Source: Pseudomonadota bacterium (GTDB lineage Bacteria > Pseudomonadota > Alphaproteobacteria > Sphingomonadales > Sphingomonadaceae). From it: 23,398 bases of DNA. The stretch covers positions 1 to 23,398 of the forward strand of contig JAEWCW010000213.1 in NCBI GenBank assembly GCA_023390415.1, written 5' to 3'. The translations under genes were made by a program, and so were the position numbers. The notes below the pieces were generated by a model that had not been told where the DNA came from, made no database searches, and was given only the letters and a program-made list of their open reading frames with translations. Each line of letters starts with the position of its first letter. The first letter of the stretch is position 1. Shown here piece after piece: positions 7,979 to 16,795 of the stretch.

Positions 7979-8683
7979 ATGTACAAATTGATCGCCGCGA
8001 TCGCCGCCGCAACGCTGGCCGCTGCGCCCGTCCTCGCGCAAGATGCGCCGTCCAGCTGGGACGCACCGCCGGCGCCCCCGGAAACGCCGCAGCGCCCCAC
8101 GGCCAACGAATGGGTTCCGGTCGAGCAGGCGGTGCCCGCGGATCAGCCCACAACCACGACCGCACAGCCCGAAGCGAATACGGCCGCTGCGCCGAACAGC
8201 CAGACCATCCCGCGCCGCGACATCTTCGATGCCGCCGAGAATCTGTTCGGCCGCGGCGCCGAGGATCTCGCCCGGCTGCTGGAGCGGATCCTCGGGGATC
8301 AGGGCGAGCCGATCGCCTACATCTCCGGCGAGGAGGCGTCGGGCGCGCTCGTCGTCGGCCTGCGCTACGGCTCTGGCGTGATGCGCCACCGCATCGAGGG
8401 CGACCGCAACGTCTATTGGACCGGCCCATCGATCGGCTTCGATGCCGGCGCCCAGGCGAGCAAGGTGTTCGTGCTGGTCTACAATCTCCATGACGCCCAG
8501 CGCCTGTTCCGCCGCTATGCCGCGGCCGAGGGCAATGCCTATGTCGTCGGCGGCTTCACCGCTTCCTATCTGCGCCGCGGCGACGTCGTGCTGATCCCAG
8601 TCCGCCTCGGTGTCGGCCTGCGCCTCGGAGTGAATGCCGGCTACATGCGCTTCTCCGAGAAGAACCGCTGGCTGCCCTTCTGA
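7979..8683 (+). CDS. eipA: EipA family envelope integrity protein (DUF1134)
   Basis: A 234-residue secreted protein: signal peptide (LIAAIAAATLAAAPVLA, cleavage before QDA), a Pro/Thr/Ala-rich linker to about residue 75, then the DUF1134 domain (from FDAAENLFGRGAEDLARLLE to the end). Family-typical segments are GSGVMRHRIEG, VYWTGPSIGFDAG and the C-terminal VRLGVGLRLGVNAGYMRF. The founding member, Brucella EipA, is a periplasmic beta-barrel protein needed for envelope integrity and resistance to envelope stress. The frame is open further upstream, but the ATG at 7979 immediately precedes the signal peptide and has a GGGTGGGG element before it. It ends one base before the convergent pyrC gene. 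Domain call is strong; role is by analogy. Confidence 0.88.
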   Translation: MYKLIAAIAAATLAAAPVLAQDAPSSWDAPPAPPETPQRPTANEWVPVEQAVPADQPTTTTAQPEANTAAAPNSQTIPRRDIFDAAENLFGRGAEDLARLLERILGDQGEPIAYISGEEASGALVVGLRYGSGVMRHRIEGDRNVYWTGPSIGFDAGAQASKVFVLVYNLHDAQRLFRRYAAAEGNAYVVGGFTASYLRRGDVVLIPVRLGVGLRLGVNAGYMRFSEKNRWLPF

Positions 8684-8684
8684 G

Positions 8685-9728
8685 CTAGGCCGCGCCGGCG
8701 AACCTCCAGCGGAGGGTCTCGCCGGCATGGAACGGGACGATGTGCGTGCCGGCAGCGGCGATCGACCGCGGAACCTCGGTTTCCACACGCTCCAGCGCGA
8801 CACGCTCCTCGTTGAGCGCCAGGCCGTAGAAGCGGGGGCCGTTCTCCGCGGCGAAGGCCTCGAGCCGGTCCAGCGCACCTTCTTCCTCGAAGACGGTGGC
8901 GTAGCTCTCCAGAGCAAAGGGCGCGTTGAAGATCCCGGCGCAGCCGCAATCCGCCTCCTTCCGCTCTATCGCATGGGGCGCGCTGTCGGTGCCGAGGAAG
9001 AATTTGGGCGATCCCGATGTCGCCGCGCGCCGAACCGCAAGGCGATGTGCCTCCCGCTTAGCGACGGGAAGGCAGTAGGCATGCGGCCTTAGCCCGCCCT
9101 GGAAGAGGGCGTTGCGGTTGATGATGAGATGCTGCGGAGTCACCGTCGCCGCCACGTTCGGCCCCTGCGCCTCGACGAACTCGGCGGCCTCCGCGGTGGT
9201 GATATGCTCGAACACCATCTTCAGCCCCGGAAAGTCGCGCACGAGGCCGGTGAAGGTGCGGTCGATGAACGCCTTCTCCCGGTCGAACACATCGATCTCG
9301 GGATCGGTCGCCTCGCCATGGATCAGCAGCGGCATGCCGATCCGCTCCATCCGCTCCAGCACCTTCGAGACGTTGCGAACGTGGGTCACGCCGCGCGCGC
9401 TGTTGGTCGTGGCGTTGGCGGGATAGAGCTTGGCCGCGACCCACGCGCTTTCGGCATGGCCGCGCTCGACCTCGCCAGGATCGGCATCGTCGGTGAGGTA
9501 GAGGGTCATCAACGGGTTGAAGCCGCCGCCCGCCGCCGCCTGGATGCGCTCCCGATAGGCCTCGGCCGCGGCCACGCTGGTCACCGGCGGATCGAGGTTC
9601 GGCATCACGATCGCCCGGGCGAACTGACGGGCCGTATAGGGCGCCACCGCCTCCAGCATCGCGCCGTCGCGCAGGTGGACGTGCCAATCGTCGGGGCGGC
9701 GGATCACGAGGCGGCTCGGGTCGGTCAT
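8685..9728 (-). CDS. pyrC: Dihydroorotase (PyrC, class II)
   Basis: Catalyses the reversible ring closure of carbamoyl-aspartate to dihydroorotate in pyrimidine synthesis. The 347-residue length equals the E. coli PyrC type. Zinc ligands and catalytic features are all visible: HxH at residues 16 and 18 (DDWHVHLRDG), MPNL.PPV, the carbamylated Lys in AAKLYPANATT, HGE, FEHITT, TPQHLI and the catalytic Asp in GTDSAPH. The ATG at 9728 begins MTDPSRLVIRRPDDWH. The open frame continues far upstream, but that part is antisense to ygfZ and is not pyrC. It is divergent from ygfZ with 48 bp between starts. Confidence 0.96.
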   Translation of the reverse strand: MTDPSRLVIRRPDDWHVHLRDGAMLEAVAPYTARQFARAIVMPNLDPPVTSVAAAEAYRERIQAAAGGGFNPLMTLYLTDDADPGEVERGHAESAWVAAKLYPANATTNSARGVTHVRNVSKVLERMERIGMPLLIHGEATDPEIDVFDREKAFIDRTFTGLVRDFPGLKMVFEHITTAEAAEFVEAQGPNVAATVTPQHLIINRNALFQGGLRPHAYCLPVAKREAHRLAVRRAATSGSPKFFLGTDSAPHAIERKEADCGCAGIFNAPFALESYATVFEEEGALDRLEAFAAENGPRFYGLALNEERVALERVETEVPRSIAAAGTHIVPFHAGETLRWRFAGAA

Positions 9729-9776
9729 CGGAACCTGAGGTTTGGAAAACGGCTGCGCACCCCCTAACTCGGCTTC

Positions 9777-10493
9777 ATGCCTGCGACCACCCTTGCCGAC
9801 CGCGCCCTCCTCCGACTCTCCGGCGATGAGGTCCGCCCCTTCCTCCAGGGCCTCGTCACCAACGACGTGGACCAGCTCGCGCCTGAGCAGCCACTCTGGG
9901 CAGGGCTTCTGACGGCCCAGGGCAAGGCGCTGTTCGACTTCATCCTCTGGGCCGATGGCGATGACGTGCTGGTCGATTGCGAGGCCAAGGCGGCCGGCGA
10001 TCTGACTCGGCGCCTCGCCCTCTATCGCCTGCGCCGGAAGATCGCGATTCTCCCCGAGGAGGCGCTGGTCGTCCACTGGTCGAAGGATGGCGAGGCCGGA
10101 GTTCCAGACCCGCGCCTCCCCGCCCTTGGCCGCCGCTGGCTGGCCCCCGCCGACGCCCAGACCGAGGATTGGCGCGCGCACCGGCTCGCTCTCGGAGTCG
10201 CCGAGGGCCGCGACGAGCTCGGCACCGACAAGATCCTCTGGCTCGAGGCCAATGCCGCCGAGTTGAACGGCGTGAGCTTCGCCAAGGGCTGCTATGTCGG
10301 GCAGGAGAATACGGCGCGGATGAATTACCGCCAGAAGGTCAACCGGCGGCTGGTCGTGGTCCCGACGGACACGCCGGGCCCGCGCGCCCTGATTCATTAT
10401 CCCGAGCTCGGCCTTGCCGTGGAGCATCGCCGGATTGACGACCTGGACGGCGCGATCATTCCGGACTGGCTCGCCGCGGCGCTCGCCCCCTGA
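9777..10493 (+). CDS. ygfZ: Folate-binding YgfZ/CAF17-like protein
   Basis: A 238-residue GcvT-related protein that binds tetrahydrofolate and supports Fe-S cluster enzymes (such as MiaB) in the cytoplasm. The diagnostic motif KGCYVGQE (with the conserved Cys, followed by NTARM) is present near residue 170. The N-terminus has the usual LSGDEVRPFLQGLVTNDV, in which the family aligns its substrates. It is slightly short compared with E. coli YgfZ (326 residues) but normal for alphaproteobacterial members. It lies back to back with pyrC and 47 bp before a DUF481 gene on the same strand. Aconitase, an Fe-S enzyme encoded nearby, is a conceivable client, but that is only inference. Confidence 0.92.
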   Translation: MPATTLADRALLRLSGDEVRPFLQGLVTNDVDQLAPEQPLWAGLLTAQGKALFDFILWADGDDVLVDCEAKAAGDLTRRLALYRLRRKIAILPEEALVVHWSKDGEAGVPDPRLPALGRRWLAPADAQTEDWRAHRLALGVAEGRDELGTDKILWLEANAAELNGVSFAKGCYVGQENTARMNYRQKVNRRLVVVPTDTPGPRALIHYPELGLAVEHRRIDDLDGAIIPDWLAAALAP

Positions 10494-10540
10494 ACTTCCC
10501 GCGCCTTGTTCCTGCCATGTCGGGCGTCTAGCCAGCGCGC

Positions 10541-11428
10541 ATGTCCATTCTCCTCGCCCTGAGCGTCGCCGCCGCGCCCCTTCCGCCCGAGGTGCGATCG
10601 GTGATCGAGGCGGCGGTTGCCAGCGGAGACGCGCAGGCGGTCGCCACCGTCGCCCGCTTCGCCCGCCAAGCCCATCCCGCCGCAGCCGCCGAGATCGAGG
10701 CGATGGTCGAGGTCTTCACCAAGGCGCGGACCGAGCGCGAGGCGGAGGCCGCGCGCGAGCGGCAGGACGCGCTCGCCTCTGCGGGCATGCTCGACAATTG
10801 GACCGGCCAGATCGAGCTCGGCGCCTCGCGCTCGACGGGGCGGACGAACAGTGTCGGCTTCCTCGGCGGCGTGACATTGGAGCGGCAGGGGGTCGCCTGG
10901 CGCCACCGCCTCAACGCACGCGCCGAGCTCCAGGAGACCAATGACGTCCGATCGACCCAGCGCGCCACTCTCTCCTGGGAGCCGCGGCGGGCGCTCGGCG
11001 AGCGACTCTATGCGGTCGGCACCGCCCAGTATGACCACGACCCGATTCTCGGCTTCGACAATCGCTACACGCTGGGCGTCGGCGGCGGCTATCGGCTGAT
11101 CGCGTCCGGAGAGACCCGGCTCGACCTGGAGGGCGGACCCGCGGTCCGCCGCGAGGATCCGGTCTCCGGGGATCCGGCGACCTCGATCGCCGCCCGCGCC
11201 TCCGCGGACCTGCGCTGGAAGATCAAGCCGACCTTGGAGCTCCGCCAGACCGGCACCTTCTATCTCGAGGACGGCAACCGCACCGGCCGCGCGCTGACCG
11301 CGCTCGATACCCGCCTCGTCGGCGATCTCGGCCTGCGCCTTTCCTACGAATTGCGCTACGAGCGCGCGGGCGCCGGCACCGGCTTCCTCGATACGACCAG
11401 CCGGGCGACGATCGTCCTCGGCCTCTAG
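10541..11428 (+). CDS. DUF481 family outer-membrane beta-barrel protein
   Basis: A 295-residue exported protein related to the YdiY salt-induced outer-membrane proteins. A short hydrophobic start (MSILLALSVAAAP) serves as signal. Residues about 20-80 are Ala/Glu-rich helix. From about residue 83 there are repeated amphipathic strands (WTGQIELGASRSTGRTN, GFLGGVTLER, RLNARAELQETND, TLGVGGGYRLI, TSIAARASADLRWKI, LGLRLSYELRYER), the DUF481 pattern of a small barrel. It follows ygfZ by 47 bp on the same strand. Its TAG stop overlaps the TAG of the convergent cyclase gene in the palindrome CTAG. Ligand or transport function is unknown. Confidence 0.82.
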   Translation: MSILLALSVAAAPLPPEVRSVIEAAVASGDAQAVATVARFARQAHPAAAAEIEAMVEVFTKARTEREAEAARERQDALASAGMLDNWTGQIELGASRSTGRTNSVGFLGGVTLERQGVAWRHRLNARAELQETNDVRSTQRATLSWEPRRALGERLYAVGTAQYDHDPILGFDNRYTLGVGGGYRLIASGETRLDLEGGPAVRREDPVSGDPATSIAARASADLRWKIKPTLELRQTGTFYLEDGNRTGRALTALDTRLVGDLGLRLSYELRYERAGAGTGFLDTTSRATIVLGL

Positions 11429-12072
11429 ACTTCCGCGAAGGCGCGGACCGGGAAGGTGCCCATGCCCGCCACTTTGGGCGGGACGGCGGTGAAGCGGAAA
11501 TTGTCGGGCAGCGCTTCGAGATTGGTCAGGTGCTCGCAGATCGGGCTCCCCGCGGCGAGCAGGATCGTGTGGACCGGCCGCGCGCGCCTGCTCGTGTCGT
11601 CGATATTGTAGCTGTCGATCCCGACGAGCGCCGCGTTGCGCTCGGCGAGCAATCGCGCCGCCGCCTCGGTCAGGAAGGGGTGACCTTCGAAATAGGCGTC
11701 CGTACGCCAGTGTCGGCTCCAGCCCGTGGCAACCAGGACAGCCTTGCCGGCGACCTCGAGCCCCTCAAACGCGTCCGCATCCACCGCCCGCGACCCGGAG
11801 CGGACCAGGACTCCCTCCAGCCCGGCCAGCTGCTCCAGCGGAAGCCCGGCGAGATCGGCGCCGTCCGCAAATCGGTGGAAGGGCGCATCGACGTAAGTGC
11901 CGGTATTGGCGACCATGTCGATCCGCCCGATCTGGAAGCTCGATCCGTCGTCATAATTGGCGGCGCTGTCCTCGCGCGTCCAAAAATCGCAAATGTGCGG
12001 CGCCGGCAGGCCACGATAGGTGACCATGCCGTGCTCGATCACATGGCTGAGGTCGACGAGCGCCTTGTCCAT
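11425..12072 (-). CDS. Cyclase-family (KynB-like) hydrolase with altered metal motif
   Basis: A 215-residue protein of the cyclase/kynurenine-formamidase family, whose members hydrolyse amides or lactones at a metal site. It begins with the family's LVDLSHVIEHGMVTYRGLP. The signature usually reads HxGTHxDxPxH; here it is NTGTYVDAPFH (residues 56-66), so both His ligands of that motif are replaced (N56, Y60) while D62 and H66 remain. The C-terminal His and Glu (RPVHTILLAAGSPICEHL) are kept. I recall a subfamily with GTY, so this may be normal for that branch. The ATG at 12072 is chosen because upstream sequence belongs to the overlapping membrane-protein gene (34-bp overlap), suggesting coupling. 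True substrate unknown. Confidence 0.85.
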   Translation of the reverse strand: MDKALVDLSHVIEHGMVTYRGLPAPHICDFWTREDSAANYDDGSSFQIGRIDMVANTGTYVDAPFHRFADGADLAGLPLEQLAGLEGVLVRSGSRAVDADAFEGLEVAGKAVLVATGWSRHWRTDAYFEGHPFLTEAAARLLAERNAALVGIDSYNIDDTSRRARPVHTILLAAGSPICEHLTNLEALPDNFRFTAVPPKVAGMGTFPVRAFAEV

Positions 12073-12287
12073 ATCCGCACCAGAGCAAAGGCCGCGATCG
12101 CGAACCAGAGGATGTTGAGCGCCGCCGACGGGATGGCGCCATGCCACCAGCCGTTGACGACGAACCCCGCCGCCCCGGCCAGGTTCATTCCCTGGAACAG
12201 CGCGGACTGGCCGGTCACCCGGCCAGTCGTCACCATCAGATAGGCGGAGAGGATCAGCGCCGCCCCCGCCCAGCCGGCGACCTCCAC
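12039..12287 (-). CDS. Small membrane protein, CBU_0592 type
   Basis: An 82-residue inner-membrane protein with three hydrophobic segments (GWAGAALILSAYLMVTTGRV; MNLAGAAGFVVNGWWHG; ALNILWFAIAAFALVRI) and a basic C-terminal tail (RIWTRRSS). The pattern with an internal NGWWHG and ALNILWFAIA matches the CBU_0592-like domain, function unknown. The start is GTG at 12287, 17 bp behind the acnA stop. No strong ribosome-binding site is visible, so translation may depend on acnA. Its end overlaps the next gene by 34 bp. Placement between acnA and the cyclase implies one transcript. Confidence 0.78.
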   Translation of the reverse strand: MEVAGWAGAALILSAYLMVTTGRVTGQSALFQGMNLAGAAGFVVNGWWHGAIPSAALNILWFAIAAFALVRIWTRRSSTSAM

Positions 12288-12304
12288 CGCGAGCGCGGCG
12301 CCGC

Positions 12305-14998
<2,694 letters not shown>

Positions 14999-15026
14999 GA
15001 AGGGTCTCGCCGCTAAGTGATACTTT

Positions 15027-15050
15027 GCGCCGGGAACGGGCGCCCGGCGC
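15027..15050 (-). promoter_or_regulatory. Perfect hairpin in the acnA 5' leader
   Basis: Arms GCGCCGGG (15027-15034) and CCCGGCGC (15043-15050) are perfectly complementary across an 8-nt loop, 28-52 nt upstream of the acnA start. If transcription begins further upstream it would fold in the mRNA leader; otherwise it is a DNA dyad at the promoter. Function is inferred only from position. Confidence 0.35.
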
Positions 15051-15192
15051 GGTCGCGGGCGCTCTAGCAAGGAGCGGGCTTTGGGGGAAGGGAGGTCCCG
15101 GGGCGAACCAGGTGAAACGCGTCCTCCGTCCATCGCCGCCGGGCCACGGCTCATCGTTCCGGATTTGCGAACGAAGTCGCGGGGTTTCAGAG

Positions 15193-15241
15193 GGAAGGCT
15201 CGGCCTCCGCGCCTTCCGTTCATCGCAAGTTTATGAAACTT
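15193..15241 (+). promoter_or_regulatory. Hairpin and dyad upstream of the zinc-ribbon gene
   Basis: Two symmetric elements lie 56-104 bp before the gene. GGAAGGC (15193-15199) and GCCTTCC (15211-15217) form a 7-bp stem with an 11-nt loop. AAGTTT-ATG-AAACTT (15227-15241) is a perfect AT-rich inverted repeat with a 3-bp centre in otherwise GC-rich sequence, of a size that fits a repressor operator. The remainder of the 298-bp acnA/zinc-ribbon gap (14999-15296) shows nothing I can name apart from the acnA leader hairpin. Confidence 0.35.
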
Positions 15242-15296
15242 CTCAAAGTCTCGGCGCGTTCAGCGGGCAAGTCGAGTTTGAGAAGGAGCCATTTTA

Positions 15297-15566
15297 ATGG
15301 CCACGTCAATCCTGGAAGCCCGCGGCGGAAGCCTGATCCCCCAGCCGAGCCAGCGCGGTTATCATATCGTCTATCGCGACCACGAGACCAATTACTGCCC
15401 GGGCTGCGGGCGGACCCATTGGTATATCGGCCGGCTGTCGGCGGAATGCGCCTTCTGTGCCACCGCTCTGCCGCTCGAAAATGCGGCGATGGTCGCCGGC
15501 GGACAGATCGTCCGCCACGTGCGCCGGCCGGCCTTCACGCCCGCCGAGCAGGCCTTCGCCGCCTGA
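15297..15566 (+). CDS. Small zinc-ribbon protein, function unknown
   Basis: An 89-residue soluble protein with a four-cysteine zinc ribbon: C34-P-G-C37 and C51-A-F-C54 (CxxC, 13 residues, CxxC), within a Tyr/His-rich segment (GYHIVYRDHETNYCPGCG). The C-terminal third is helical or extended and ends PAEQAFAA. The ATG is well supported by AAGGAG 8 nt upstream. I associate proteins of this kind with sphingomonads, but no function is known to me. It is divergent from acnA, and a strong hairpin follows at 15692-15727. Possible roles include nucleic-acid or protein contact through the ribbon; this is not shown by the sequence. Confidence 0.82.
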   Translation: MATSILEARGGSLIPQPSQRGYHIVYRDHETNYCPGCGRTHWYIGRLSAECAFCATALPLENAAMVAGGQIVRHVRRPAFTPAEQAFAA

Positions 15567-15691
15567 GTTCATCCGAGAGGCGGGCGGTTCCCCCCTCCCG
15601 CAGCCGCCTCTCGAAGGCCCGGGCATCGTCCCCTCTGATCCGGGCCTAGGACGCGAAGCCGCACCGACCATGTAGCCCGCGTCCGCACAGC

Positions 15692-15727
15692 GGATCCCGC
15701 CGGAGCCCTCCCTCTCCGGTGGGATCC
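15692..15727 (+). terminator. Strong hairpin, probable terminator between convergent genes
   Basis: Arms 15692-15705 and 15714-15727 form a 14-bp stem around an 8-nt pyrimidine loop. In plus-strand RNA the single imperfect position is a G-U wobble; on the minus strand it is C-A. This suggests a terminator for the zinc-ribbon gene, 126 bp upstream. The following T-run is weak (AGTGTTTCT), so Rho or other factors may help. Confidence 0.55.
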
Positions 15728-15753
15728 AGTGTTTCTGGAGCGGACCGAACCCT

Positions 15754-16686
15754 TCACCCCTGCTTGCGCCGCACCGGCACGTTGACGTTGCACAGGTCGA
15801 CGCCGCCGGCGGGGCGGTTGAAGAAGGTGCCGCCGCGATTGGCGCGTCCGAGCACGTAGGAGTCGAAGGCGGGCCGGTTCGAGCGCAGCACCTCGAAGGA
15901 CGGGCGCTCGGCGGCCGGCATGTCGGCGGCGAGCCGGACCCGGACGATACCGAGTGGGCGCTCGCCCGCCTCGGTGCGGTAGAAGCCGAGATCGCCGGTG
16001 CCGCGCGGGCGCGAGGCGAGATGCTGGATGCCCTCGATCACCCGGCCGACAGTGGCGATGTTGAGATCGAGATGGCGCGGCGCGTGGCCGATGACCGCGT
16101 AGAGCTCGCCGCCGGTGCCAGTGTCGGGCGCGAGGTCGCGGCCGACGCCCACGCTCGCATAGCAATGGGTGAGCCAGGCGCGGCCGGCCTGCGGATCGGT
16201 GCCGACCGGCCAGCCTTCGACATGGCCGGCAACCGGCGCATAGGCGTCCGGGTAGCCCAGGGGGCGGAAGGCGAGGCCCGCGAGGGCGCGGTCATATTCC
16301 GCCGGCGGGGTCCGGACCACGCCCTGCGGAAGCGGGTTCTCGGCATCGCCATTGCCCCATTGGGCGACATAATTGTCCTGGATCCGGTAGACGGTGGCGC
16401 CGTTCCACCAGCCGGCGCGGGCGAAGGCGCGGATGTTGGCGACATGGACGGGCGCGAAATCCGGCGCGAGCTCGATCACCACCCGGGCGCCGCCCTCCAG
16501 GTCCATCACCAGCAAATTCTCCGGCGCGATCGTCCGCCAGTCCTCGGCGCTCGTCGCCGCGATCACCCCCGATGGCTCGGTCACCCCCGCCTGCGGCGCC
16601 GGCCGCCAGGCGGTCGCGGGGCCATCCTGAACCGAGCAGGCCGAGAGCATATTGAGCGACAGGATTGCAGCGGCGAAACGGCGCAT
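15754..16686 (-). CDS. Cyclophilin-type peptidyl-prolyl isomerase, lipoprotein
   Basis: A 310-residue exported cyclophilin that would assist folding in the periplasm. The signal peptide ends in lipobox LSAC (Cys17). After a ~35-residue linker, the cyclophilin domain runs from about residue 57 (NLLVMDLEGGARVVIELAPDFAPVHVANI) and includes VYRIQDNYVAQWGNGD, equivalent to the family's FHRVI..F..QGGD with the catalytic Arg kept, and a late GTGGELYAVIGHAPRHLD segment. The domain carries insertions compared with small cyclophilins, and the C-terminal ~70 residues are extra. The ribosome-binding site AAGGGGAG precedes the ATG. A terminator for the upstream M13 gene separates the two, so it probably has its own promoter. 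Confidence 0.87.
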   Translation of the reverse strand: MRRFAAAILSLNMLSACSVQDGPATAWRPAPQAGVTEPSGVIAATSAEDWRTIAPENLLVMDLEGGARVVIELAPDFAPVHVANIRAFARAGWWNGATVYRIQDNYVAQWGNGDAENPLPQGVVRTPPAEYDRALAGLAFRPLGYPDAYAPVAGHVEGWPVGTDPQAGRAWLTHCYASVGVGRDLAPDTGTGGELYAVIGHAPRHLDLNIATVGRVIEGIQHLASRPRGTGDLGFYRTEAGERPLGIVRVRLAADMPAAERPSFEVLRSNRPAFDSYVLGRANRGGTFFNRPAGGVDLCNVNVPVRRKQG

Positions 16687-16740
16687 GAGAAGACTCCCCT
16701 TGTTTCCCTTACCGTCGCCGCCCGCGCGCGCCGGATCAAC

Positions 16741-16773
16741 GAAAAAGGGGCCGGCGCATCGGCCGACCCCTCT
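16741..16773 (-). terminator. Rho-independent terminator after the M13 peptidase gene
   Basis: Read on the minus strand: GGGG-U-CGGC, a 6-nt loop, GCCG-G-CCCC, then TTTTTC. The 9-bp stem includes one U-G wobble that would be a C-A mismatch on the plus strand. It stands 26 bp beyond the stop at 16796, so it clearly serves that gene. Confidence 0.82.
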
Positions 16774-16795
16774 TTCCTTTTATCGCTGGCGCCGC

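Noticed and set aside
9729..10427. Possible long N-terminal extension of dihydroorotase
   Set aside because: This part is antisense to ygfZ, and the ATG at 9728 gives the canonical PyrC N-terminus and length.
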